Source of the DNA: JADJXV01 sp046328995
GTDB taxonomy: Bacteria > Bacteroidota > Ignavibacteria > Kapaibacteriales > UBA961
Assembly (NCBI GenBank): GCA_046328995.1
Contig: JAXLVN010000001.1
Span: 62,001 to 126,000, forward strand
DNA length: 64,000 bases
Direction: 5' to 3'
Numbering within the stretch: the first letter of the stretch is position 1; every line of letters starts with the position of its first letter. A model generated the notes under the pieces. The model was not told the DNA's origin. It did not search any database and was given only the letters and a program-made list of their open reading frames with translations. Below, in pieces: positions 1 to 10,203 of this stretch. Position numbers and translations under genes: made by a program.

Positions 1-3000
1 GATGGTCGTCGCGCAGCCGGTGACTTTGTCGGTCACGGTGAGACTATACTGTGACGATGCCTTCGGAGTCACCACAGGATTGGCAATGGTGGTATCGTTG
101 AAGTTTTGCGCAGGCGAACCGTCCGCAGACGTCCATTTATAGATAAAATCACTCGGATTGCCGGTGACATTCGCCGTGAGCTGCACGGACTCGCACTCGC
201 AAATCGTTGGTGGAGTGACAGTTACCACAGGGCAAGGATTGACAATCACCGTCGTAGAGTCACTGCTTTCACAGCCGTTTGCATCGATAATGCGCACACC
301 GAAGGTCGTCGTCGTTGAGAGTGTATTGAGGATCATTACACTCGAATCGACGCCGTTTTCGCGCTGCAGCTCAATTCCATTCGATGACCAGATGAAGGAA
401 TACGGCGCTCTGCCGCGCGTACCGCGAGCCAGGATTTGATTGCCAAATACCGTGCATTCGCAGAGTACACTCGGATTAGGAGTAATAACTGACTTCGGAT
501 TCTCAAGAGCGACAATCGTAACGGTGCCGGTCGTCGATTTGCTTTGCGCGCCGCCGTCCTGATCTTTCACGGTGAGGGAGAGGGTATACGTGCCTGCTGA
601 CGTTGGGGTAAAGACCGCTTCGGGTTTTTTGGAGTCATTGTGAACCAAAAACGGATTACTTGCCCACGAATACACAAATTTCTCACCACAAGTCGATGGT
701 TTACCAAGGGTAATACTTGCGCCGGTACAAATTGTATCAGCGTCACCCGGGAAGACATTCGGCACCGGATCGACGCATACATCAATAGTATGGAATGCTG
801 TACATCCATTGGCATCGGTCACGGTAGCGGTAAAGGTCGTCGATTCGAGCGGTCGAGCAAAGACCTTTACTCCTTTTTTCGGGAAATCATTCACCGGCAG
901 ACTCGATGTCCACTCGACATCAAGTGGTGGCTGACCGCCAACGACCCCAGCCGAGAGCTCGACAGAGTCAATTCCACGGCAAATTTTCTGCGGACACGGC
1001 TTGCTCGATGTCGTTGATATCTTCAACGATTGAGATGTTTTGACGGTCACCGTTCCCGTTGCCGGACAGCCGAATTTATCCCGAACATTCACTGTGTACG
1101 TATAGGTTGCATTACTGTCGGGTAAACTAAGCGTAGGATTCGAAATATTTTTCCCGCTCAGTCCAGAGGCAGGGCTCCAATCATAGACCATTGCGTCAAG
1201 GGGCACGCCGCTGATGTTGACACCGATCGTCTGCGGTTTGGCGACGTCGCAGACAATAACCGTTGCATTTTCTACCGTTGGACAGGGGACGACGGTCACG
1301 ACAACGGTATCGAAGGCAACTCGCGCCTGACCGTCGGTTACTTTCAGAATGTAGGTCGTCGTTGAAGTTGGCTTGGCAGTTGTTCGTGCTGTCGTTGTTG
1401 ACGTAGGATTAGAGAGTCCGGTCGTCGGAGTCCATTCATATGTATAGGGTTGCACGCCGCATTTTGCTTCGCCGCCAAGCTGCGCGACGGAGGTGGCATC
1501 GCAGGCGCAGATGATTTGATCCGCACTTGGCGGGGCATCGGGTACGGGGCGAACTTCGACGATGAGAGTATAGTCAAACGAACATTTTTTATTTGGGTTG
1601 TTGTCAGTGACGGTAAGTACATAACTTGTCGTAATGTCGGGCTTTACCTGTGTTTCGAGGGTCGTCTGCGAACCAGTTATCGTGCTCGTGCCGCCGCCTG
1701 CTTCTTTCCAGGAGAAGCTATAGGGTGGCACACCTCCGGCGATGGTAATTTTATCACCAATAGTCGTCGGCGGACGATTAGGTTCGAGACAGCTAACGAT
1801 AGGATTATCGGCAGCATTGGCGAAGCTTGGCTTGGGAACGACGGTATAAGTAATTGTAGCAGAATCTTGGCATCCGTTGGCATCGGTCACGGTGAGCTTG
1901 TAGGTGTACGTGCCATCGTTGAGAGTAGAAACGACAAGGGTATTCGCCGTTCGACCGCTGAGGATGAGGGAATCTGAGGATGAATTGAGTGCAAGCCATT
2001 GGAAGGTATACGGTGCTTTGCCGTTGGTAATGGTCGGTTTGAGGTTCGACACCTCACCCGAACACCCAAAAACCGTCGGGAGTTTCGCAATCGATGGAGG
2101 AGTAAAGTAATTGACAGTACATGTCTTAGACGCGATACAACCGCTCGCATCCGTGATAGAAAGGCGATAGGAAAACAGTCCGGCAACATCATGTTTGACG
2201 ACAAGAGAGTCGGTCGCTTTCGATCCTATAACGCCGTCAGCCCCAACGGCAGACCAAGCGTAGGTATAAGGTGCATTCCCACCGGAGACGAGAGAGCGTA
2301 CTTTCAGCACCGAACTCGGGCAACCGGCTACGGAGTCGATAGTTATCGCGATATTCGTGCGTACGTTGACAATGCTTTCAACCGTGTCAAACGCGCAGCC
2401 GTTCTTTTTTTCGAGAATTAAATTCACGCGGAAGCTGCCCGTATCGGGAAACGATTTGAAGACCGTGACATTCGTCGCATTACTGATGACCTGACCGTCA
2501 TGAAAAATCCATTTCCATGAAAGGACGGCGGCTGAGTCCGTTGAAAATCCCCGAAACGCCACCTGACCTCCCGGACAGACCACCGTATCGTTCTTCGTGC
2601 CGTTGATGAATACCTGTTGATTGATATTATTAATACTTGCGCCGGCGATCATGCCGTAGGAATCCACCTGAGCAAGTCCGTAAATCGTCGCTGTAAAGCT
2701 CCCGCCCGGCGGAGAAACGAGAGTGTGATTACCGGGACTCACGCGGAAAGTAGCAACGGTATAATTCACTCCGTCGATCGTGAAATTTGCTGAATTTACC
2801 GGAACCCTGGTAGATAGATTCGTGCCGTCAAGCTGTGTAGTTGCAAATTGTGAGGTCGGCGCGACGATACCGGTATAGAGGTTCTGCGCCCAGCCGGATT
2901 GAGTATTTGGCACAAATGCATTGAACGTAATCCGGTCGATGCGCTGCTCAATCGGGGGGATAAGCATCAGAAACGGATCACCGACCCCTGCTGTATAGCC

Positions 3001-3999
3001 AAAGGTCGAAGACATCGAATATATTGCCACCGATACCGGCTGCGAAGCGCTTAACGACAAGGCAGACGTGACGTTGGGAAGTTCTAAAAAATTCGCATTG
3101 GCTGCAATAGTCAATGTCCCCGGAGCGATAGAAGTGGTAATCGTCGTAGGAATAGCAGTATTAGCAGGAATAATCCGCACGAGCATTTTGGAAGCCGTGG
3201 CAAGAAAGGGAAGGATGAAGTTTTTTCCCCAACTGCTGATGGGCATCATTTGTTCGTATAAATGATCAAAACCCGAACTTGCGGAATTATTCGGCAAATT
3301 CGTGCGCATGGTGCCCGAGAAGACCGCGACTTTGCCGCAGGAGCCGCCACCCGAACCTATCACTCTGATTTTAGAACCGGTTAAGTCGCCGTTCGACTGT
3401 GCAAAATACACCTGACCTGCATGTAACGTAATTGTGAATGGTACTCCGGTTGGTCGTGGTGTTCCTAGTAATATCGGCGCAGTAGGAGTGATTTCCACCA
3501 CAGTGCTAGTGGCGATACTGACGATGGAGAATTGACTGCCGTCACGGTATTGCGTATTATTGGGTGACGAAAACACCCGGTATTCATCATCAAGTGTGGC
3601 AATAGGTATGATAATCGCTGCATCGGTGCTCGCGGTCAGTGTGTTGAACGCATAGACCGAAATCGGCTTGGTAGCACTGATTCTAATCGACTTATTGGTA
3701 ATAGAATTACTCTCTAATTTCTGCGGAATCACCGGTATGGTATTACCCATGAGAGTTGTCAGATTGACAAAATCAGCGGTATTTGCCGATAGACTCCTCG
3801 TGACGACTGCACCGGTAGGCAATGTAATGGTCACAAACGATGCCTCGTCCGATGAAAAATAGAGCGCAAGCTGACTCGGTGTGCTGCTGTTCGGCAGGAA
3901 TGACATGATAAAGTCAGTCCCTTTAGTTGAGAATTTTTGCGCAGAAAGTGAAGACCATCCGAACAAAAATAGTATGCACAATGCTACTGTTTTTTTCAT
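1..3999 (-). CDS. Giant surface protein, IgGFc-binding-type N-terminal domain plus SprB/PKD-like repeats (3' end outside window)
   Basis: The reading frame is open from an ATG at 3997-3999 to the left edge, so at least 1333 residues are present and the C terminus is missing. The first ~18 residues form a Sec signal peptide ending in SLSAQ. Residues ~20-350 match the IgGFc-binding N-terminal domain: I read SVYAFNT, DLTGSKIRV, KVAVFSG, DHLYEQMMP and SWGKNFILPF in the expected order. From about residue 470 on there are some nine Ig-like repeats of about 90 residues, each centred on a motif such as NAPYTYAW, KAPYTFQW or VPPYSFSW, typical of SprB/PKD-like repeats in gliding and T9SS adhesins. It lies 24 bp downstream of another giant T9SS protein and probably closes the same operon. 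An adhesin or surface-filament role is inference. A T9SS sorting domain is expected in the missing end but cannot be seen. Confidence 0.85.
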   Translation of the reverse strand, partial: MKKTVALCILFLFGWSSLSAQKFSTKGTDFIMSFLPNSSTPSQLALYFSSDEASFVTITLPTGAVVTRSLSANTADFVNLTTLMGNTIPVIPQKLESNSITNKSIRISATKPISVYAFNTLTASTDAAIIIPIATLDDEYRVFSSPNNTQYRDGSQFSIVSIATSTVVEITPTAPILLGTPRPTGVPFTITLHAGQVYFAQSNGDLTGSKIRVIGSGGGSCGKVAVFSGTMRTNLPNNSASSGFDHLYEQMMPISSWGKNFILPFLATASKMLVRIIPANTAIPTTITTSIAPGTLTIAANANFLELPNVTSALSLSASQPVSVAIYSMSSTFGYTAGVGDPFLMLIPPIEQRIDRITFNAFVPNTQSGWAQNLYTGIVAPTSQFATTQLDGTNLSTRVPVNSANFTIDGVNYTVATFRVSPGNHTLVSPPGGSFTATIYGLAQVDSYGMIAGASINNINQQVFINGTKNDTVVCPGGQVAFRGFSTDSAAVLSWKWIFHDGQVISNATNVTVFKSFPDTGSFRVNLILEKKNGCAFDTVESIVNVRTNIAITIDSVAGCPSSVLKVRSLVSGGNAPYTYAWSAVGADGVIGSKATDSLVVKHDVAGLFSYRLSITDASGCIASKTCTVNYFTPPSIAKLPTVFGCSGEVSNLKPTITNGKAPYTFQWLALNSSSDSLILSGRTANTLVVSTLNDGTYTYKLTVTDANGCQDSATITYTVVPKPSFANAADNPIVSCLEPNRPPTTIGDKITIAGGVPPYSFSWKEAGGGTSTITGSQTTLETQVKPDITTSYVLTVTDNNPNKKCSFDYTLIVEVRPVPDAPPSADQIICACDATSVAQLGGEAKCGVQPYTYEWTPTTGLSNPTSTTTARTTAKPTSTTTYILKVTDGQARVAFDTVVVTVVPCPTVENATVIVCDVAKPQTIGVNISGVPLDAMVYDWSPASGLSGKNISNPTLSLPDSNATYTYTVNVRDKFGCPATGTVTVKTSQSLKISTTSSKPCPQKICRGIDSVELSAGVVGGQPPLDVEWTSSLPVNDFPKKGVKVFARPLESTTFTATVTDANGCTAFHTIDVCVDPVPNVFPGDADTICTGASITLGKPSTCGEKFVYSWASNPFLVHNDSKKPEAVFTPTSAGTYTLSLTVKDQDGGAQSKSTTGTVTIVALENPKSVITPNPSVLCECTVFGNQILARGTRGRAPYSFIWSSNGIELQRENGVDSSVMILNTLSTTTTFGVRIIDANGCESSDSTTVIVNPCPVVTVTPPTICECESVQLTANVTGNPSDFIYKWTSADGSPAQNFNDTTIANPVVTPKASSQYSLTVTDKVTGCATTI

Positions 4000-4023
4000 A
4001 GAACTACATATAAAATAAAAAAA

Positions 4024-7000
4024 TTACTTTACTATTGACAATTTATGTGTGGTTACGTTATACCCCGTTTTCATCACCAGATAATACGTTCCGTTTTCAA
4101 TCGAAGAATTATCGAATTTCAGTATATGATCGCCTGACGGAAGGAACGGATACACGACTTCATCATGTACTCTGCCGAAAATATCGAGCAGGGTCACTGT
4201 ACATGCACCTGCAATGCCGATCGAGAGGGAGACGGTGGTCGTTCCGCCACTCGGATTCGGCGCTACCTGTTTTATGACATCGGGGGTTGCAAAGCGAATC
4301 AATTGTGATGTGCCGCCATCTTTACAGACTTTGATATACACAATACTATCGCGGCAGGCGGGGAACACCTTGCCATTGGCATCGGTCCAGATGAATGCCG
4401 TCGAGTCGTTGAAGATCAGACTCGTCGAGTCAACATCTGCAAGCTTGACGAGAAACATCAGCGTATCGAGCCGTGGGTTACCCTGAAAACGGCGCTTTTC
4501 CTGCACGTTGAGCGACCAGTAATTGGTGCGTTTGGAGTCCTCGTCATTATACTGTCTGCTGCGCGGCAGCCATTGGAGCACACGGGAGTCATATTGCATA
4601 TTTGCGATAAATTTTGTGGCTTTGCTTGCCTGTGGCTGCTCGTCTTTTATCCGTAAATAGACCTGCAGGGTGTCGCCCGGACTCACCGACAGGGCATTCG
4701 GTACCAGTTCAATTTCGGTGATGACCCCGTCCGAAGGGAGGGCAATTCCTTCACCGCTGATGCTGCCTCGTATAATTTCCCGGCCGGAATACACGAGGAT
4801 ATCATCGGTAAAGACACCGATTGCTGATGGCGTGAAGTCGATGTTAAAGCTAACCGTTACGCCGGGCGGTATCAGTCGCGGAAGTGCGTTTTTCTTGAGC
4901 GAAAAGACGGTATTTTTGACGATAATAGAGTCGATGATGCGGTCTATGGTACCATCGTTGAGCACTTTGATGGAATTGCGAAGCGGGGCATTTCGACCGA
5001 TGATATTGCTGACGACCTGCTGACCGAAATTCAAGTCAAACACGACGATTTTGGAGGTGTTGACCACTTTGACAAACGTAAATGCCGGAGAAGTAGCTGA
5101 GCAACCGTTGATCGTACCGCGCACGGAGTATGTACCGTCCGCAGGCGGCGCATACTTCTGCGACGTTGCACCCGTGATCGGCGTTCCGTCACTTGCCAGC
5201 CATTGATATGTGTCGGCCGGCGTTGCTATAAGTTCATTGCCCGCTTGTGATATAGCAATGCTTGGCGTGGGGTTTACGGTGATTTTGATACTGTCGGAAC
5301 TGCCGACACATCCGTTACTGTCGATGGAACAGAAATACACACCGCTTGTTTTGACCCACAATGTCGCACCAATCGAGCCGGTTGACCATAGCGGTGCGCC
5401 GGAATACGTAGCTTCATTCAGCACCTCGATAAGCGCGCTGTCCCCCTGACAAATGGTCGTACCACCCTTGGCGAGCAGCTTCGGCGTTGGTCGGTTTTTA
5501 ATGAATATATCCACGAGAGCGGTATCTCTTTGAGATTTACTGTCTGTGACAATTACTCTGTAGGTGACGGTCGAAGAAGGAGATACGCTGATGGTAGAAT
5601 CCGTCGGTGTACCACCGTTGCGAATGTCGGATGGTGTAATGACAGAACCGTCTTTATTCCTCCATGCGAATTGAAACGGGGGAGTACCACCGGTTACTTT
5701 CACCGTGAGAAGAGTATCGGTAAACCGGCACATAGAGACGCTAGGTGAAGTAAACGAAGCACGAACGCCCGGCTTGGAGGCAATACCTTCGCCGCGCATG
5801 GTCGAAACGATTGTATCGCCGGCTATCGTAACCCATTTCATGGTATCGGCATACACTGATACCGCCGTCGGTATAAAAGAGATATTGATAAGGGTATCTT
5901 TGCCGGCCGGGATCACACGCTTCGCAGTATCCTGTGTGGAAAACGGATCGCCTTGGGTGTTTTGAAGTAATGTCAGTGCCAGCGGAACTTTACCCGTATT
6001 GGTAAGGGTGATATCTTTGGCGTTGTTTGTATTTGTATCAGTTTTCCCAAAATCAAGGGTCGTTGAGATTCCTTTGGGAATGGATATGGCGAAGAGAGCG
6101 TCAGAAGTATCCGACGTCGCGGTGGTGACCTTCGTAAATAGTTGTATGATTCCATTATGTGCTACACCGTTAAAAGAATTGAACAGACCATATACAATTA
6201 CTCCGTAATCGTTATTGAGTACTGAGCCTAAAGTATTTGCATTAAAACCTGATCCTTTTGTGAATTCCGGATCGTATTTGCCGTCAGGAAATACCCGCAC
6301 GAAATTCGACACGGGAGAATTGTCATACGAAGTAAAGCTACCGGAAATATAAATTTTACCATCATTTTGTGATGTAGTACCGTACGCTTTGTTTGATGCA
6401 TTATCAAAGAGTGAAACGAACGAAGAATCGACAGAACCGTCGGATAGTAAGCGAACGATGTTGATACTCTTAAATCCATCGTAACCGAATATACCACCAC
6501 TGTACAGAATTTTCTTATCAGATTGGAGGCTAGCGTATTGAATCCATCCATCAAAACCGGATTTAGTTTTGTAGGTTGTATCATTGACTCCGTTCGGCAG
6601 AAGTTTAAACCCGTTTTTAAATGCACTTCCATTATAGGAAACTCTATTTCCTGCCAGATAGATGAAGTCATCATCGATAATCGATGCGTCAACAGTAGAA
6701 CTAAATCCTGAGCCGGATTGAAATGTATTGTCCAAAGTTCCATCCGGTAAGAGACGGGCTATCCGATTCGCTGTCTTCGTTCCAAATTTTGTAAACTGAC
6801 CGATGATAACAATTTTACCGTCAGATTGGAGGCCCATTGAATTGATCTGTTCATCGACACCTTCATTAACGGCAAAAGTTGGATCGAGTGAACCGTCAAG
6901 ATTAAGGCGTACCAAACCATGGACGCTTGTTGAATTATAGGTAGTAAAATTACCGGCAACCAAGAGCTTGCCGTCTTTTTGCTGCGTAAATAATCTCACG

Positions 7001-9261
7001 TCAGTGTCGAAACCTGTGCCGATACGGAAGGTGGTGTCGAGCTTGCCATTCGGAAACAATCTGGCAACATTATGCACCGGGATACCATTAAAGTAATTAA
7101 AATGTCCTCCGACAAGAATCTTTCCATCGCTTTGTTTTGCAACGGATACAACATATCCGTCAACTCCGGTACCAGACTTGAAAGTAGTATCAGCTTCACC
7201 GGTCAAGCCATTAACACCATCGATTGCTCTCAATAGACACTTGTCAGACTCAATTTTGGGTACTGTCCACACATGCTCTAATCCAACCGCTTCATCTGTA
7301 ATCACATGCCAAGAACTTCCACTGTCATCAGAATACTCTAGGCGTACATATGCATCTGCTGCTACTCCCCTCCACCGCACGGTCACCGTATCTTTCGCTG
7401 TAAGTATTTCATTGCCATTAGGATACGTGATGGTGATCTGGGATGCTGCTACCGCCGTTCCTTTCACTTCGGACATAATAGTATCACCTGCCTGCGTGAT
7501 GATAAAGACTTTATCGCCAAACGTCCCGACAGAAGTAGGGGAGAAGGCAATATCGATAATAGAGCTGTCTTTCGATCGGGAGATTCCCTTGAGGAAAAAA
7601 TTCGTATTTTTTTCAAAAAGTACCTCCTGTACCCGTAGAGTCGAGAGTCCCGTGCTGAGGCAAAGCATCGTTTTTTGCTGTGTAGTGCCAACCGTTGTCT
7701 GCCCGAAATCTATCGCCGAAGCTGTGCCCTTAGGAATAGAAATCGTGAAAAATCTATCCGATGTATCAGCGCCTGATCCACCGATAATGCGCACTTTACA
7801 GCGGCCGCTTTCTGCTTTGGGAACTCTCCAGCGGAACTTCTCGTCTACCCCGTAGGTGGATATCAATTGCCAATCGATATTGTTGGCGGTATAATAGATC
7901 GCAAGGGTGTCATTGTTCGTAGTGCCCTGCCAGGTGATTTCTGCTGTGTCACCTGAGGCAAGTACTTCACCGCCATTGGGATAGGTGAGATCAAATGGTG
8001 CAATGGTCGTGAAAGAAAATGTATCGGAGCTCAATGTAGTAATCGATGAGTCAATTACATTTCTACTATATTCGACTACTCGCCAATAGTATTTGGTATT
8101 GTATTGAAGGGCAGTCGCAGGTGTATAAGTTATACCTTTGGACTGTGGGTACGATGACGGAAATAATACCGATTGATTCAAATTCGCAGGTGAAGTGCCA
8201 TAGTGAAGATAGACTTCATTCGTGTACATACTTTGTATCCAACGAAACGTCGGAAAAACGCTTACCTTGCTCGATTGATGCGCCGGAAGAGTGAGACTTG
8301 CCGGTTTGTAATTCATGATTGAATTGGTATCTGCGTAGAGAACAGGGCTTGTGCCCGCATAGAGCTTTGAGCCCAACCCAACCATACATCTGACGATGGC
8401 CTTTTTCAGACCGCAGTTTTGCCATGTCGCGCCATTGTCCTTGCTGGAATATACTTCCATTTCATACCCACTTACATAGAGAGTAGATCCGATAGAAATT
8501 AACGAGACGACATTTAAGGTTGGTTTTGAGATTTGTACCCAGGTTAGTCCATTATTTGTGCTTCGGTATAGTCCGACTTTATTGATATTCAGGTCTGCTG
8601 AGCCATAGTACGTACCGGCGAATAACGTCGAACCAACATTAGCAATAGCATTGACATATTTACAATTCAATCCATTATTTACACTATCAATATGGAGCCA
8701 CGTTGCACCAAAATCAGTGCTTTTATACATATAATTATCTATGGTGCAAGCATACACCGACGAGCCAATTATTTTAACCTTAATGACAAAGCCGAGAACC
8801 GATGTTGGCTTCGTCCAACTGGTTCCATTATTACTACTTATATAAATACCATCTCGCGTCCCTGCATACAGCCGAGTGCCGTCTGTAGTAATCGAAAAGA
8901 CATAACTGCTTGTAAAAGTACTAACTTTCGTCCAAGTGGTTCCTACATTAGTACTGCTATAAAGTCCTGAAGGTGTGCCTGCATAAAGCACGGTACCTTT
9001 AAATACTAATGAGTAAACGGCGGTATCTGTGAGCCCTGCATTCACATCGACCCAGGTACGCGCTGAGTCGGTACTTTTCATCACACCGGCGGTATTGGTA
9101 CCGGCATATAGTACTCCGGCATTTTCGATGAGATCATAACAAAATTCGCCTTGAGGCCCATTCGATTCCGTCCATTGTGCGTGCACGATCGATGGTGAAA
9201 ATACAATAGACAAACAAGCAATCAGCACGAGAATTCGATGGTAAGATACTGTAGTTTTCAT
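4024..9261 (-). CDS. Giant T9SS-secreted multidomain protein (BNR propeller, Hydin-like Ig modules, delta-60 repeats)
   Basis: A 1745-residue exported protein. Residues 1-28 are a signal peptide ending VHAQ. Residues ~30-330 are BNR/sortilin-like propeller units with repeated LYAGT and STDxGxTW motifs. An FN3-like segment (~335-440) follows, then two copies of a module made of a PNGGE-type domain plus an ASPM/SPD-2/Hydin-like domain. The second copy is split by a delta-60 beta-propeller array (~residues 683-1048) with repeated SDGKI and LLxDGxxD motifs. Further Ig/PKD-like domains (~1150-1450) and another Hydin-like domain follow. The last ~80 residues (APNPSGG ... GTYYLVMKTG) are a type A T9SS sorting domain, predicting secretion or surface attachment. 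No catalytic motif is visible. It lies 45 bp downstream of the FecR-like gene and 24 bp upstream of the IgGFc-type gene. Domain calls are solid; the binding target is unknown. Confidence 0.9.
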   Translation of the reverse strand: MKTTVSYHRILVLIACLSIVFSPSIVHAQWTESNGPQGEFCYDLIENAGVLYAGTNTAGVMKSTDSARTWVDVNAGLTDTAVYSLVFKGTVLYAGTPSGLYSSTNVGTTWTKVSTFTSSYVFSITTDGTRLYAGTRDGIYISSNNGTSWTKPTSVLGFVIKVKIIGSSVYACTIDNYMYKSTDFGATWLHIDSVNNGLNCKYVNAIANVGSTLFAGTYYGSADLNINKVGLYRSTNNGLTWVQISKPTLNVVSLISIGSTLYVSGYEMEVYSSKDNGATWQNCGLKKAIVRCMVGLGSKLYAGTSPVLYADTNSIMNYKPASLTLPAHQSSKVSVFPTFRWIQSMYTNEVYLHYGTSPANLNQSVLFPSSYPQSKGITYTPATALQYNTKYYWRVVEYSRNVIDSSITTLSSDTFSFTTIAPFDLTYPNGGEVLASGDTAEITWQGTTNNDTLAIYYTANNIDWQLISTYGVDEKFRWRVPKAESGRCKVRIIGGSGADTSDRFFTISIPKGTASAIDFGQTTVGTTQQKTMLCLSTGLSTLRVQEVLFEKNTNFFLKGISRSKDSSIIDIAFSPTSVGTFGDKVFIITQAGDTIMSEVKGTAVAASQITITYPNGNEILTAKDTVTVRWRGVAADAYVRLEYSDDSGSSWHVITDEAVGLEHVWTVPKIESDKCLLRAIDGVNGLTGEADTTFKSGTGVDGYVVSVAKQSDGKILVGGHFNYFNGIPVHNVARLFPNGKLDTTFRIGTGFDTDVRLFTQQKDGKLLVAGNFTTYNSTSVHGLVRLNLDGSLDPTFAVNEGVDEQINSMGLQSDGKIVIIGQFTKFGTKTANRIARLLPDGTLDNTFQSGSGFSSTVDASIIDDDFIYLAGNRVSYNGSAFKNGFKLLPNGVNDTTYKTKSGFDGWIQYASLQSDKKILYSGGIFGYDGFKSINIVRLLSDGSVDSSFVSLFDNASNKAYGTTSQNDGKIYISGSFTSYDNSPVSNFVRVFPDGKYDPEFTKGSGFNANTLGSVLNNDYGVIVYGLFNSFNGVAHNGIIQLFTKVTTATSDTSDALFAISIPKGISTTLDFGKTDTNTNNAKDITLTNTGKVPLALTLLQNTQGDPFSTQDTAKRVIPAGKDTLINISFIPTAVSVYADTMKWVTIAGDTIVSTMRGEGIASKPGVRASFTSPSVSMCRFTDTLLTVKVTGGTPPFQFAWRNKDGSVITPSDIRNGGTPTDSTISVSPSSTVTYRVIVTDSKSQRDTALVDIFIKNRPTPKLLAKGGTTICQGDSALIEVLNEATYSGAPLWSTGSIGATLWVKTSGVYFCSIDSNGCVGSSDSIKITVNPTPSIAISQAGNELIATPADTYQWLASDGTPITGATSQKYAPPADGTYSVRGTINGCSATSPAFTFVKVVNTSKIVVFDLNFGQQVVSNIIGRNAPLRNSIKVLNDGTIDRIIDSIIVKNTVFSLKKNALPRLIPPGVTVSFNIDFTPSAIGVFTDDILVYSGREIIRGSISGEGIALPSDGVITEIELVPNALSVSPGDTLQVYLRIKDEQPQASKATKFIANMQYDSRVLQWLPRSRQYNDEDSKRTNYWSLNVQEKRRFQGNPRLDTLMFLVKLADVDSTSLIFNDSTAFIWTDANGKVFPACRDSIVYIKVCKDGGTSQLIRFATPDVIKQVAPNPSGGTTTVSLSIGIAGACTVTLLDIFGRVHDEVVYPFLPSGDHILKFDNSSIENGTYYLVMKTGYNVTTHKLSIVK

Positions 9262-9306
9262 AATAGGTTATGATAGAAATAAGGAGAGTCAAATATTCTC
9301 AGTATG

Positions 9307-10203
9307 TTATTTTGTAGTTTGAAATTTTTCAAGGAAATTCTTAACTGCATTCTTATAAATATCAACTGTTGGATGTAGTTTCATGCATGTTGAATACGAT
9401 TCTAATGCAGCACTATACAGTTTCCGATCTTCATACCAGGCGCCGAGTATATACCACGAGAGCGCTTTCGAAGGAGAAAAGTCCACTTCTTCCTTGAGCT
9501 GCGTTCGCTCTCTGTCTAAGCGAAGTGCTTCATCTTCATCAAGATACATGATGCATGCAGGTGCCGAACCCGACGAGGCTAGTGATGAATTCGACACACT
9601 CCAATAATAGCATACTCCGCGCTTGAATTCACGTATGTCACTCGACAGATTGAGGGTAAGCGCTGTGTCCCTGAGTTTCTTGGAATAGACCACGATGCCA
9701 CGTTCATCGGTCAGTTTTACCTCGAAATTTTCTGCTTTATCGGCATGCCATTGTAATGTTACTGTCGGCGTAAGTACTTTGGTATCAAATGGAAAATGCA
9801 CTTTCACCGCGCCGGCATTCCGCACGATCGAGCCGACGAGGTCAGCCTGCGGACCTGTTTTCATGGCTTGATTCACAAAATTGCTGATTTTTTGAAGTGA
9901 ACTAATATTCTTGGCTTTTTTCGTCGGCTTGAGTTCGTAACTTCCTTTTTTATCATATTCTACAAGCACACTTTCACTGCTGATGAATGTTGCATAGGCA
10001 TTGGCGGCGAGTCTGATTTTGGTGTAGGAGGGCAGCTCGACGGTAGGGTACACGCGGAACCATGTCTTCGTGCCGGGCTTCTGTCCCTCGACCACACCTT
10101 GTGTCATCAAGACTTTGAAGATAGACTCTTGCGCCGCTGCAGTCATCGACATACTGACGCACAGGCAGCAGAGCCATACAGGGATACAGGCAGGTAATTT
10201 CAT
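9307..10203 (-). CDS. Exported FecR-like domain protein with C-terminal TPR-like helices
   Basis: 298 residues with a signal peptide (1-24, ending TAAAQ). Residues ~28-110 resemble the FecR/LysM-like domain: a GVVEGQKPG start, a TKIRLAANAYATF strand region and a final YELKP. Residues ~140-215 look like an Ig-type domain with a VTLQW strand. Residues ~235-298 are helical and TPR-like (ALSWYILGAWYEDRKLYSAA). Its ATG overlaps the stop of the CHASE2 gene by 4 bp (ATGA), which implies translational coupling. FecR-type domains outside iron transport often sit beside CHASE2 and caspase or CHAT proteins, so a periplasmic scaffold or sensor partner of the CHASE2 protein is a reasonable inference. There is no DNA-binding or sigma-factor partner here, so this is not an iron-dicitrate FecR. 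Confidence 0.75.
   Translation of the reverse strand: MKLPACIPVWLCCLCVSMSMTAAAQESIFKVLMTQGVVEGQKPGTKTWFRVYPTVELPSYTKIRLAANAYATFISSESVLVEYDKKGSYELKPTKKAKNISSLQKISNFVNQAMKTGPQADLVGSIVRNAGAVKVHFPFDTKVLTPTVTLQWHADKAENFEVKLTDERGIVVYSKKLRDTALTLNLSSDIREFKRGVCYYWSVSNSSLASSGSAPACIMYLDEDEALRLDRERTQLKEEVDFSPSKALSWYILGAWYEDRKLYSAALESYSTCMKLHPTVDIYKNAVKNFLEKFQTTK

Noticed and set aside
106..3862. Several plus-strand open frames opposite the first 4 kb (for example 640-1017, 1450-1977, 1999-2421)
   Set aside because: The minus strand has one continuous frame of 1333 codons with a signal peptide and recognisable domains; the plus-strand frames have basic, unfamiliar products and are its shadows.
9307..10203. 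Iron-dicitrate FecR regulator
   Set aside because: The protein has a cleavable signal, no cytoplasmic domain and no sigma factor or TonB receptor nearby; only the FecR-like fold is shared.
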